DNA of 64,000 nucleotides from Hyphomonas atlantica corrig. (GTDB lineage: Bacteria; Pseudomonadota; Alphaproteobacteria; Caulobacterales; Hyphomonadaceae), in assembly GCF_000682715.1 (NCBI RefSeq), contig NZ_AWFH01000056.1, positions 124,001 through 188,000 on the forward strand, written 5' to 3'. Shown here in pieces: positions 54,814 to 63,184 of this stretch; the first letter of the stretch is position 1; every line of letters begins with the position of its first letter. The translations under genes were made by a program, and so were the position numbers. The notes under the pieces were generated by a model. It did no database searches and was not told where the DNA came from. It saw only the letters and a list, made by a program, of their open reading frames with translations.

Positions 54814-57207
54814 ATGAAATTCACCCTTTCCTGGCTGAACGACCACCTCGCCACCAAGGCGACGCTGGACGATATTCTGGGCCTGATGCTGAAAGCCGGT
54901 CTCGAAGTGGAAGAGGTCGAAGACCCCCGCGAGAAGCTTGCCGCCTTCACGGTTTGCAAGGTCAAGGCTGCTGAACCCCATCCGGATGCGGACAAGCTGC
55001 GCGTGTGTACGGTCGACACGGTCGATGGTGAAAAGCAGATCGTCTGCGGCGCGCCGAATGCCCGCGCTGGCATGACGGCAATCTATGCACCGCTTGGCAC
55101 GTTCATTCCGGGGCTCGATTTCGCGCTGGACAAGAAGCCGCGCAAGATTCGCGGCATCGAAAGCTACGGCATGATGTGTTCCACCAAGGAGCTCGAAGCC
55201 GGGGAAGACCATGACGGCATCGCCGATCTGGACGAGTCCATCGCGCTGGGCACGCCTGCCGCAGATGCGCTGGGCCTGAATGATCCGGTGATTGATTTTG
55301 AGGTGACGCCAAACCGTCCCGACTGGCTGGGCGTACAGGGCATCGCACGCGATCTGGCCGCGGCCGGGGCAGGGCGCTTCCTGCGCACGGAGCTCAAGAA
55401 AGTTGTTGGCACCAAGCCATGCCCGGTCGAGATCCAGCTGGACGCGCCGGAGGCTTGTCCGGTCTTCGCGGGCGCCGTGATCGTGGGCGTCAAGAATGGT
55501 CCGTCACCGGACTGGATGCAGCAGCGTCTCAAGGCCGTTGGTATTCAGCCGAAATCCCTGCTGGTCGATGTGACGAATTACATCTCGCTTGATCGGGCTC
55601 GTCCGCTGCATGCCTATGACGCCGCGAAGCTGTCAGGCCCGGTCGTGGCGCGTCTTGGCCGCAAGGGCGAAAAGCTCGCCGCGCTGGATGGCAAGACGTA
55701 TGACATCTCCGAAGAGATGTGTGTCATCGCAGATGATAGCGGCGCCATCGGTCTGGGCGGCGTGATGGGGGGCGAGTCCACCGCCGTGTCGGATGAGACG
55801 GTCGACGTGTTCATTGAGAGCGCATGGTTTGATCCGCTGCGCACAGCCCGCACGGGCCGCGCAACCGGCATTCATTCCGATGCGCGCTATCGTTTCGAGC
55901 GCGGCGTAGATCCGCATAGCTGTATGGACGGGCTGAACCTCGCCATTGCGCTGATCGTGGAGTATGGCGGCGGCGTTGTGTCGAAGCCGAACCTGGCTGG
56001 CGAAGCGCCGGTCAACACCAAGAAAGTCACCTTCTATCCAGCAGATGTCGAGCGCCTGACAGGCCTCAGCGTGAAACCGGCCGATATGCGGCGGATGCTG
56101 AAGGATCTGGAGTTTGGCATCGAGGATGCGGGAGACGCCTGGTATCTGACGCCGCCAACGTTCCGCTTCGACATGGAGCAGTCTGCGGACATTGTGGAAG
56201 AAGTGGCTCGGCTGGTCGGGTTTGACCAGTTGCCGACAACATCGCTGCCAGCGCCTGAAGGCGGCGTGAAGGCGATCACCACACCGATGCAGGCCCGCGT
56301 GCGTGCGGCCCGGCGGGTGATGGCATCCCGAGGCTTCCTTGAGGCGGTCAGCTGGAGCTTCATGGCGAAGGATGATGCGGCGCTGTTTGGCAAGACAAGC
56401 GATGCGCTGGTCGTGGCCAATCCTGTCGCCAGCGATCTCGACTATATGCGCCCCTCCGTGCTCGGAAATCTGGCCAAGGCGGCGCAGCGCGCGGCCAATC
56501 ATGGTGAGCGCGGTGTGCGCCTGTTCGAGGCCGGGCCGATCTATCTGGGCGATGGCCCGAAAGACCAGCGCACCGTTGTGGCTGCGCTGGTGCGTCCGTT
56601 CAATGAGCGCCACTGGCAGGGCACGCCGGCGGCCTATGATTCCTATGCCGCGAAGGCGGATTTGTTCGCGGTGCTGGATGCGCTGGGCCAGCCGGGTGAC
56701 CGGTTCCAGGTTGCCGCGCCCGCCCAGCCGCACTGGCATCCGGGGCAGGCGGCGAGCCTGAAGCTCGGCCCGAAAGTGACGGTGGCGCATTTCGGTCAGT
56801 TGCATCCCGGCGTGCTGAAGGCGCTGGACGTGGATGGGCCGGTCTATGGTTTTGAGCTGAATTTGAACGCGCTGCCGCAGATGAAGGCGAAGAACACGAA
56901 AACCAAGCCGGTATTCGAGCGCGCCGAGCTGACGCCGATCCGCCGGGACCTTGCCTTTGTGGTCGACCGTGCCGTGCCGGCCTCAGACCTGGTGCGCCAT
57001 GCGCAGGGCGCGGACAAGAAGCTGATCACCCGCGTTGACGTGTTTGATGTCTATGAGGGCACAGGCGTGCCGGAAGGGCAGAAATCGGTCGCGTTCGAAA
57101 TGACGCTGCAGCCGCAGGAAAAGCTGAAGGATGAAGACATCCAGGCCCTGATGGACAAGGTCGTTGCCTCGGTCGCCAAGGGCACAGGCGGCGTTTTGAG
57201 AGGGTAG
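54814..57207 (+). CDS. pheT: Phenylalanyl-tRNA synthetase beta subunit
   Basis: 797 residues. Contains the N-terminal tRNA-binding EMAP-like domain (KVKAAEPHPDADKLRVC), B3/B4 editing domain (with HAYDAAKLSGPVVAR), B5, a catalytic-like core and the C-terminal FDX-ACB anticodon-binding domain (ELTPIRRDLAFVVDRAVPA). Editing removes mischarged Tyr-tRNA(Phe). A GC hairpin without T-run (57218-57245) follows. Confidence 0.97.
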   Translation: MKFTLSWLNDHLATKATLDDILGLMLKAGLEVEEVEDPREKLAAFTVCKVKAAEPHPDADKLRVCTVDTVDGEKQIVCGAPNARAGMTAIYAPLGTFIPGLDFALDKKPRKIRGIESYGMMCSTKELEAGEDHDGIADLDESIALGTPAADALGLNDPVIDFEVTPNRPDWLGVQGIARDLAAAGAGRFLRTELKKVVGTKPCPVEIQLDAPEACPVFAGAVIVGVKNGPSPDWMQQRLKAVGIQPKSLLVDVTNYISLDRARPLHAYDAAKLSGPVVARLGRKGEKLAALDGKTYDISEEMCVIADDSGAIGLGGVMGGESTAVSDETVDVFIESAWFDPLRTARTGRATGIHSDARYRFERGVDPHSCMDGLNLAIALIVEYGGGVVSKPNLAGEAPVNTKKVTFYPADVERLTGLSVKPADMRRMLKDLEFGIEDAGDAWYLTPPTFRFDMEQSADIVEEVARLVGFDQLPTTSLPAPEGGVKAITTPMQARVRAARRVMASRGFLEAVSWSFMAKDDAALFGKTSDALVVANPVASDLDYMRPSVLGNLAKAAQRAANHGERGVRLFEAGPIYLGDGPKDQRTVVAALVRPFNERHWQGTPAAYDSYAAKADLFAVLDALGQPGDRFQVAAPAQPHWHPGQAASLKLGPKVTVAHFGQLHPGVLKALDVDGPVYGFELNLNALPQMKAKNTKTKPVFERAELTPIRRDLAFVVDRAVPASDLVRHAQGADKKLITRVDVFDVYEGTGVPEGQKSVAFEMTLQPQEKLKDEDIQALMDKVVASVAKGTGGVLRG

Positions 57208-57254
57208 GAGAGGCAAGGCGCTGCTTCCCGCAAGGGCGCAGCGCCTCGGCCTGA

Positions 57255-57746
57255 CTAATCCTGCGCCTTCGAGCCGTTGGCTTCGGACTGGAGCATTGTG
57301 TAGCGCTCGATGCCGATGCGCTCGATCAGGTCGAACTGGGTTTCCAGATAATCGACATGTTCTTCCTCATTGTTGAGGATCTTGCCGAACAGGTCGCGGC
57401 TGCCATAGTCGCGGACGCTTTCGGCATATTCCATTGCGTCTTTCAGCAGCGGGATGGCGTCGTTTTCGAGTTTCAGGTCGCATTCGAGGATTTCGTGGAC
57501 CGATTCCCCGATGCGCAGCTTGCCGAGATCCTGCAGATTCGGCAGGCCGCCGAGGAACAGGATGCGTTCGATCAGCCAGTCGGCATGCTCCATTTCTTCA
57601 ATGGATTCCTTGTACTCATAGTCGCCCAGCTTGCTGACGCCCCAATCGTGCAGCATGCGCGAGTGCAGGAAATACTGGTTGATTGCCGTCAGTTCGTTCT
57701 TCAGGCACTTGTTTAGGAAGTCGATGACCTTTGGGTCGCCTTTCAT
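57255..57746 (-). CDS. bfr: Bacterioferritin
   Basis: 163 residues. 24-mer heme-containing iron store with ferroxidase activity. Ferroxidase ligands Glu18, Glu51 and His54 and the heme ligand Met52 (EEMEHADWLIERI) are visible, as is the conserved NQYFLHSRM segment. ATG 57746. The upstream 57747-57978 contains an unusual phased TGTC array. Bfd, its electron donor, is encoded just upstream on the same strand. Confidence 0.96.
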   Translation of the reverse strand: MKGDPKVIDFLNKCLKNELTAINQYFLHSRMLHDWGVSKLGDYEYKESIEEMEHADWLIERILFLGGLPNLQDLGKLRIGESVHEILECDLKLENDAIPLLKDAMEYAESVRDYGSRDLFGKILNNEEEHVDYLETQFDLIERIGIERYTMLQSEANGSKAQD

Positions 57747-57830
57747 GGGGGAGCTCTCCTGCGTGGATTATGTTTATGGGCCAGCACCTAGGGTGATTGT
57801 GCCACCGGATCAAGAAAAAATCCAATAAAA

Positions 57831-57862
57831 ACAATTGCATGTGAAAGTGCGACACAATTGCA
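57831..57862. repeat. ACAATTGCA direct repeat in the bfr promoter
   Basis: ACAATTGCA at 57831-57839 and again at 57854-57862, 23 bp apart, in the AT-rich segment next to bfr. Half-site candidates for an iron regulator. Confidence 0.4.
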
Positions 57863-57868
57863 GCGTCC

Positions 57869-57946
57869 TGTCATGCGCTGTCGCGGGGCGTGTCTGCAGG
57901 CGTCGCCGTATGTCGCATCGTGTCGCGATCTGTCGCGCGATGTCTA
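57869..57946. promoter_or_regulatory. TGTC(GC) array with 10-bp period upstream of bfr
   Basis: TGTC at 57869 and 57879, then at 57891, 57911, 57921, 57931 and 57941 with CGTC at 57901: two blocks of exactly 10-bp phase separated by 12 bp, most units extending to TGTCGC. It lies 120-200 bp before bfr and after the bfd stop. The phase puts all units on one face of the helix, so cooperative binding of a regulator is likely. Confidence 0.65.
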
Positions 57947-57978
57947 AAAGCGTAGCGATTTCAAAGGCAGGTGTCGGT

Positions 57979-58179
57979 CTATTCCGCGGCGATCAGGGCC
58001 GGGGCGACCGGGCGGCGGTCCATCTCTTCGGAGATGATTTCACCGATCGAGCAGCTGCATTTTCCGCACTGGAATTTGCACCCGTGATGCGCCTGCACAG
58101 CCTTTGGGCTGCGCGCACCGGCGTCCACGGCGGAGCGGACGCTTTTGCAGTTGATACGGTTGCAGACGCAAATGATCAT
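57979..58179 (-). CDS. bfd: Bacterioferritin-associated ferredoxin
   Basis: 66 residues from ATG 58179 (MIICVCNRINCK). [2Fe-2S] ferredoxin: CVC, then KFQCGKC, together supply the four cluster cysteines in the C-x-C...C-x2-C pattern of Bfd. It reduces bacterioferritin to release stored iron. In-frame starts upstream (58215, 58188) add non-conserved residues. Same strand and before bfr, but 230 bp separate them. Confidence 0.85.
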   Translation of the reverse strand: MIICVCNRINCKSVRSAVDAGARSPKAVQAHHGCKFQCGKCSCSIGEIISEEMDRRPVAPALIAAE

Positions 58180-58275
58180 GCGAACCATTTGCACGAAGAT
58201 GCGAATGAATGTCAATCAGGTTTTTGCGCTTTGTTGCACATGCGGAATGGCCCGTGCGCCATGCCGCGAACTGAC

Positions 58276-59073
58276 TCAGGCTGCGCTGTCCAGAATGACC
58301 CGGTTGCGGCCAGAATTCTTGGCGCGATAGAGCGATTTGTCGGCGCGCAGGATGACATCCTCAATCGGACTGCGCGGCAGGGCAATGGCGACCCCGATAC
58401 TGGCGGTAATCGCGTGCAGTTTGCCTGGCTCGGGTTCAAAGCGAATGGCGTGAATGCCCTGGCGTATGTCTTCGGCGCGTTCCTGCGCGGTTGTCTCATC
58501 CATGCAGCCCGTCAGGAAGACAGCAAACTCTTCGCCCCCAAGCCGCCCGACAAGGTCTGTTGGTCGCGCTTTACTGGCCAGAGCCTTTGATATTGCGCGC
58601 AGGGCATCATCGCCGGCGCCGTGGCCGAAGGTGTCATTGATCGTCTTGAAGTGGTCGACATCAATCATCAGGATCGCGCCGTGCGTTTCCAGACGGTCTT
58701 CGACCTCAGCCAGGAATGCGCCGCGATTGAGCAGGCCGGTGAGCGCGTCCACGCGAGAGCGATGGGCCAGTTCGGCATGGGCGGCCGCCAATTCGTCCAG
58801 TGCATCCTGCAACTTGATACGCCCGCGTTGCAGCAGGATGGCAATCGGAAAAGAGACAACGACCGGGATGACCGTGGAGGAGAATGCCGTCCAGAACCAG
58901 AACTCGTTCAGAATCGCCTGGTCGATATGATCGTAGGTTGTGCCGAACGGGTTCGCCAGGATCGAAAACCCGGTCACCGCCCATGTCGCGAGCAGCGAAA
59001 TGAGCGCGACCATGGCCGCATTCGCATAGGAAACCCGGTTTCCCGCTGGCTTGTTGATCCCGAGAAAGCTCAT
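58276..59073 (-). CDS. Membrane diguanylate cyclase with I-site
   Basis: 265 residues. Two N-terminal transmembrane segments (about 18-40 and 58-82), then a GGDEF domain: active-site GGEEF at 179-183, and the inhibitory I-site RPTD at 170-173 placed five residues before it. Both motifs are intact, so it should make cyclic di-GMP with feedback inhibition. Periplasmic loop between helices is only about 17 residues. c-di-GMP would affect pili, motility and envelope. Confidence 0.93.
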   Translation of the reverse strand: MSFLGINKPAGNRVSYANAAMVALISLLATWAVTGFSILANPFGTTYDHIDQAILNEFWFWTAFSSTVIPVVVSFPIAILLQRGRIKLQDALDELAAAHAELAHRSRVDALTGLLNRGAFLAEVEDRLETHGAILMIDVDHFKTINDTFGHGAGDDALRAISKALASKARPTDLVGRLGGEEFAVFLTGCMDETTAQERAEDIRQGIHAIRFEPEPGKLHAITASIGVAIALPRSPIEDVILRADKSLYRAKNSGRNRVILDSAA

Positions 59074-59151
59074 GCCTGAACGCTACCGCATCTTGGTTTC
59101 GGCGCGTCTAAATGGATCGGTGAAATTTGATCTTTGTGTCCCGAGGGGTGG

Positions 59152-59379
59152 TCAGCTTTCGGCCGTTTCGTCCCATTGGAACACGTCATCGAGGCTGACG
59201 CCGAAGACCCGCGCGATGCGGAAGGCGCTTTCGAGGGAGGGGGAGTAGCGGCCCTGTTCGATGGCGATCACGGTTTGCCGCGTCACGCCGATCTCTTTGG
59301 CCAGGGCCGCCTGGCTCATCCCGTCATGGGCCTCTCGCAGGGCCTTCACACGGTTCAGGATAGGGGGGCGTTTGGCCAT
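59152..59379 (-). CDS. Small Cro/CI-type transcriptional regulator
   Basis: 75 residues, one HTH_3 domain (MSQAALAKEIGVTRQTVIAIEQGRYSPSLESA). It forms a two-gene unit with the membrane protein gene just upstream; they are 2 bp apart. Such HTH plus small membrane protein pairs are common; the operator is probably the inverted repeat before the first gene. Confidence 0.9.
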   Translation of the reverse strand: MAKRPPILNRVKALREAHDGMSQAALAKEIGVTRQTVIAIEQGRYSPSLESAFRIARVFGVSLDDVFQWDETAES

Positions 59380-59381
59380 GC

Positions 59382-59804
59382 TTACACGCCCCGGCGATAG
59401 AACAGGATGGTGAGAGCATATTCGGCCACTTGCGACGCGATCAGGCTGGCCACCGCGATGTGGAACAGCATGTTGCCATCGGCGAGGAAGTAATAGTGCC
59501 AGAGGCCCGCGAAGATGCCGAAGCCCAGCACATAGCCGGATATATTGCCCGCGCGGCGCAGCACCTGCTTGTCGCGCTCATCCTCTACGTCATTGGCCTC
59601 TTCCGGGCTGCTGGCCGCGATGATGATGTGGCTGATGATGGCGCCGAAGACCAGCATGCCGGTCGCCACGGCGATCAACACGATGTTGGGGCCAATGGTC
59701 TCGCCCAGCGCCTCTGACCGGCTCCACACCTGATTGATATACCAGAGCCCGGTGAGCGAGAGCAGCAGGCCCATGATCCAGGCCGATTTTTCGTGAAAGG
59801 ACAT
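59382..59804 (-). CDS. Small four-helix membrane protein paired with the HTH regulator
   Basis: 140 residues from ATG 59804 (MSFHEKSAWIMGLLLSL); an ATG at 59822 adds six. Four hydrophobic helices, paired about a polar loop rich in acidic residues (SSPEEANDVEDERDKQVLRRAG). The family is unnamed; similar proteins are found with HTH_3 regulators. Function unknown, with the regulator encoded next. Confidence 0.75.
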   Translation of the reverse strand: MSFHEKSAWIMGLLLSLTGLWYINQVWSRSEALGETIGPNIVLIAVATGMLVFGAIISHIIIAASSPEEANDVEDERDKQVLRRAGNISGYVLGFGIFAGLWHYYFLADGNMLFHIAVASLIASQVAEYALTILFYRRGV

Positions 59805-59845
59805 TCGATGTCTCCATGTCAAAAATTTCTTACATGACCCATATG

Positions 59846-59868
59846 GTCAAAAACTTTTGACATGTCAA
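59846..59868. promoter_or_regulatory. Inverted-repeat operator of the HTH-membrane protein unit
   Basis: GTCAAAAACTTTTGAC (59846-59861, perfect 7+2+7 inverted repeat) overlaps TTGACATGTCAA (59857-59868, perfect palindrome). A third GTCAAAAA lies nearer the gene. This is the expected target of the small HTH regulator. Confidence 0.6.
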
Positions 59869-60153
59869 ATATTTTTTACTTCCTTGGGATTTCGGTGTAC
59901 TGATCGAACACGATTGTGATTTTTATGTAAAAGCAAGCCAGCAAAGTGATACGTCGTGGAATACATATCCTGCATCGACACTGGAAGAGCTCGTAGAAGA
60001 CAACAAGTGGCATAAAGAGCGAAGTCTTCGCATATAGGCTGCGCTACAACGTAAATGATCTGAGCACCGACGAAGGAAGAGCAACTTTCAACGGAACAAA
60101 TTCAAACGAATCGTGCTAGTCAATGGTAGAATAAAAAGAAGCGATAAAGTGGA
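59869..60153. other. AT-rich interval without a supported gene
   Basis: About 280 bp with lower GC content than the surroundings, continuing into the orphan gene at 60154. No coding frame, hairpin or repeat I can support. Confidence 0.4.
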
Positions 60154-60933
60154 ATGCCCAGCGATATTGCCGTTGAGTTTGCTCCTGCGGAGGAATCCAT
60201 TGAGTGGGCGAACCGTGCAATCGCTGAGTTGGGCGATCAAATTAGTAAGTTTTTTTCAGGTGGTGTCGCAGAAGTTGTCACCCATACCAATGCAGACACA
60301 AGCCAAAACGTTCAGAAGCTGAAGTTGACGACCGATATCCCAAAGGACTTTAGGCGCAAGGCGACCGAAGCTCTCAACAATGCAAGGCATAGCTTTGATC
60401 AAAGTGTTTTTGCTGCCCGCAACATACTGGCAACTAAATCGAACAAAGGGATAAACTACCCTTGGGCTCGTGATCCCGATGATTTGGATCAACTCTTGGA
60501 TCGGCGCAAAATTGATTCGCGTCTCTGGGACACTATCAAGTCTCACGAGCCATACCGCACTTCAGACAAGTATTCCGGGGGCAATGATTTGATTCGATTG
60601 CTCGCGACTATCGCAAACAACAAGCACACAGTCGGCCTTACGGTTGATGCGGTGATCGCTAGAACTAGGTATCCCACCATCACTGGTGGCCCGATCCAGA
60701 AGCTAGAAGTGCTTCGGCCCGTGTGGAATGCGCGTACAAAGGAAGCCGAACTCATAAGGTGGATCGGCGAAGCAAAAATTGAGGGTGAATACGAATTCAA
60801 CCTATTGATGTGTCTTAAAGATTCTAGGCTGCCTCAACCAGTAAGTGCTGTGGACGCGCTTAGTGACTTTACAAAACATGCAACGGATGTGTGTGAGAGC
60901 ATAAAAGCTAAGTGTGTGGAACTGACTCAATGA
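60154..60933 (+). CDS. Orphan soluble protein, AT-rich, function unknown
   Basis: 259 residues, no membrane segment. It reads as mainly alpha-helical with a central segment (FRRKATEALNNARHSFDQSVFAARNIL) that recalls the ALNNARSALDH-type pattern of an uncharacterised family whose members sit next to mobile genes. Six cysteines, some in C-terminal VCESIKAKC. GC is clearly lower than neighbours and no gene in the same direction touches it. The start ATG 60154 lacks a strong ribosome site. Possibly acquired by transfer. Confidence 0.55.
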   Translation: MPSDIAVEFAPAEESIEWANRAIAELGDQISKFFSGGVAEVVTHTNADTSQNVQKLKLTTDIPKDFRRKATEALNNARHSFDQSVFAARNILATKSNKGINYPWARDPDDLDQLLDRRKIDSRLWDTIKSHEPYRTSDKYSGGNDLIRLLATIANNKHTVGLTVDAVIARTRYPTITGGPIQKLEVLRPVWNARTKEAELIRWIGEAKIEGEYEFNLLMCLKDSRLPQPVSAVDALSDFTKHATDVCESIKAKCVELTQ

Positions 60934-61089
60934 CGAAGCGAGATGCGTCTGGCGTCCAGATTCACACGCCTGTGTTGTGCTGCACAACGCATCAGATATT
61001 GCACTCATCCACTCCCCAGCTTGACCGCGCCCCCCGTGGCCTCTAGGTCCGGCGGACCTGTTTTCACTCAAGCATGACTGACATTCCCG

Positions 61090-62682
61090 ATGACCGATCT
61101 TTCCGCGCTCGCCCAATCCGCAAAGGCCTGGCCGTTCGAGCTTGCCCGCAAGCTGGAACAGCGTGTGGAGCAGCAGATCAAGGCCGGCCAGCGCACGGCG
61201 GATGACCCGGTCACGTTCGAGACCGGCTATGGCCCGTCGGGCCTGCCGCATATCGGCACGTTCGGCGAAGTGGTGCGCACGACCATGGTGCGCCACGCGT
61301 TTGAGGCGCTGACCGGCGGCAAGTACACAACGCGCCTGATCTGTGTCTCCGATGACATGGACGGGATGCGCAAAGTGCCCCCGACCGTGCCGAACCCGGA
61401 AAGCCTGGAAGCCTATCTGCAACAGCCGCTGACGGCTGTGCCGGACCCGTTTGGCACGCACGCCTCCTATGGCGCGCACATGAATGCGCGGCTGTGTGCC
61501 TTCCTCGACCAGTTCGGCTTTGAGTATGAATTCCTGTCGGCCACGGAATGCTACAAATCCGGCCGGTTTGACGACATGCTGCGCGAGGCCGCGCGCAAGT
61601 ATCAGGACATCATGGATGTGATGCTGCCGACGCTGGGCGAGGAGCGGCAGGCGACCTACAGCCCGTTCCTGCCCATCCATCCGGAGACGGGGGAGGTGCT
61701 CTATGTGCCGATGAAATCCGTTGACGGAGAGAAGGGCACGATCACGTTTGACGATGAAAGCGGCAAGGAATTCACGCTGCCGGTGACGGGCGGCCATGTG
61801 AAGATGCAGTGGAAGCCCGATTTCGGCATGCGCTGGGCCGCGCTTGGCGTCGACTTTGAAATGTTCGGCAAGGACCATCAGGCCAATGCGCCGATCTATT
61901 CCAAGATCACGCGCATCCTGGGCAAGCGCCCGCCGGAGCAATATGTCTATGAGATGTTCCTGGACGAGAAGGGCGAGAAAATCTCCAAGACCAAGGGCAA
62001 TGGCATCTCGGTCGAGGACTGGCTGAAATATGCCCCGGATGAGAGCCTCAGCCTGTTCCAGTTCCAGAAGCCGCGCGTGGCGAAGAAGCTGTATTTCGAT
62101 GTCATCCCGAAGGCCGTGGATGAATATCTCACCTTCCTTGAGAAGTATCCGGCCGAAGCGCCCGAGCGGCAGATCGAGAACCCGGTCTGGCACATCCATT
62201 CCGGCAAGCCGCCGGCAGAGACGACGCCGGTCAGCTTTGCGCTGCTGCTGAACCTCGTCGCCGTGGCGAACCCGGAAGACCGGAGCCAGCTCTGGGGCTT
62301 CATCTCGCAATACGCGCCGGAAGCCTCACCGGAGACGCACCCGCTGCTGGACCAGCTGGCGGGCTATGCGATGAGCTATTATCGCGACTTCGTCCTGCCA
62401 CAGAAGACCTATCGCGCGCCCTCCGATGCCGAACGCGCCGCGATGGAAGACCTTTCCGCGCGGCTCAAGGCCTTTGACGGAGAGCGCACGTCTGAAAACC
62501 TCCAGACGCTGACCTTCTCTGTCGGGAAGGATCATGAGTTCGAGAATCTGCGAGACTGGTTCAAGGCGCTGTATGAAGTGCTGCTCGGCCAGAGTCAGGG
62601 CCCGCGCTTCGGCAGCTTCGCCGCGCTCTATGGCGTGGAGAACACCGCGCGGCTGATCGACGAGTCTCTCGCGCGGGGGTAG
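61090..62682 (+). CDS. lysK: Class I lysyl-tRNA synthetase
   Basis: 530 residues. Class I (not class II) LysRS, characteristic of archaea, spirochaetes and most alphaproteobacteria. HIGH-like motif SGLPHIGT at 50-57 and the KMSKS-like KISKTKGN near 297. Charges tRNA(Lys). The start ATG 61090 follows directly after GACATTCCCG. A REP-like palindrome follows the stop. Confidence 0.97.
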   Translation: MTDLSALAQSAKAWPFELARKLEQRVEQQIKAGQRTADDPVTFETGYGPSGLPHIGTFGEVVRTTMVRHAFEALTGGKYTTRLICVSDDMDGMRKVPPTVPNPESLEAYLQQPLTAVPDPFGTHASYGAHMNARLCAFLDQFGFEYEFLSATECYKSGRFDDMLREAARKYQDIMDVMLPTLGEERQATYSPFLPIHPETGEVLYVPMKSVDGEKGTITFDDESGKEFTLPVTGGHVKMQWKPDFGMRWAALGVDFEMFGKDHQANAPIYSKITRILGKRPPEQYVYEMFLDEKGEKISKTKGNGISVEDWLKYAPDESLSLFQFQKPRVAKKLYFDVIPKAVDEYLTFLEKYPAEAPERQIENPVWHIHSGKPPAETTPVSFALLLNLVAVANPEDRSQLWGFISQYAPEASPETHPLLDQLAGYAMSYYRDFVLPQKTYRAPSDAERAAMEDLSARLKAFDGERTSENLQTLTFSVGKDHEFENLRDWFKALYEVLLGQSQGPRFGSFAALYGVENTARLIDESLARG

Positions 62683-62695
62683 GGCCTTTTTTGAT

Positions 62696-62737
62696 CGCTC
62701 ATCTCGGATCCGGCTGGGTCCCGGCCTGCGCCGGGAT
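62696..62737. repeat. REP-like palindrome after lysK
   Basis: CGCTCATC and GATGAGCG flank CCCGGC...GCCGGG, with the shared GGGTCCCGG core also found in the 1.9-kb element. Likely a dispersed extragenic palindrome and possible transcript end. Confidence 0.6.
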
Positions 62738-62842
62738 GAGCGGATATGTTGTAGGTCCGGCGCGCAATGAGCTGACCAAACCGTAACCTCGCTTCAACAC
62801 TCCTCTGGTTTAACATGGCGCGAGCCTTGAGGAGATTTCGCC

Positions 62843-63181
62843 ATGCCTGTCCTTCGTTTTGTGCTTGTTGCGGGCATGATTGCCACCCTGCCAGCCTGTC
62901 TTGCCACCAAGGTCGTCACCGTGCCTGTCGGCGTGGCGGGCGATGTGGTCGAGGGCACGGCCAAGGGCGCCTACAAGGTCGGCTCCGGGGTGGTGAGCGC
63001 CACGGGCGATGCGCTGGACGGGCCGGAACGCGACGTGAAGCTGACCGTCAAGGTGAAGAAATTCAGTGGCGGCACAAAGACCTATACGCGCACGGTCGAG
63101 TCCGACGACATCGAGAAGACGCTCGAAAAGCTCGGCAAGAAAGGCACGATCATTGATGTGCGGGTGGACGAAGTAGACTAG
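62843..63181 (+). CDS. Small lipoprotein or secreted protein
   Basis: 112 residues with a lipoprotein signal (LVAGMIATLPAC, Cys19). The mature part is Gly/Val-rich then Lys-rich (VVTVPVGVAGDVVEGTAKGAYKV, LTVKVKKFSGGTKTYT). No recognised domain. Between lysK and the convergent oxidoreductase gene, which it meets at a 3-bp gap. Confidence 0.65.
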   Translation: MPVLRFVLVAGMIATLPACLATKVVTVPVGVAGDVVEGTAKGAYKVGSGVVSATGDALDGPERDVKLTVKVKKFSGGTKTYTRTVESDDIEKTLEKLGKKGTIIDVRVDEVD

Positions 63182-63184
63182 GGT

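Noticed and set aside
57869-57946. CRISPR array
   Set aside because: The units are only 4-6 bases with 4-6-base spacers; there are no 20-40-bp repeats or unique spacers, and no cas genes.
60802-62310. Antisense 502-codon frame opposite lysK
   Set aside because: Shadow of the class I lysyl-tRNA synthetase gene; no ribosome site or recognisable domain.
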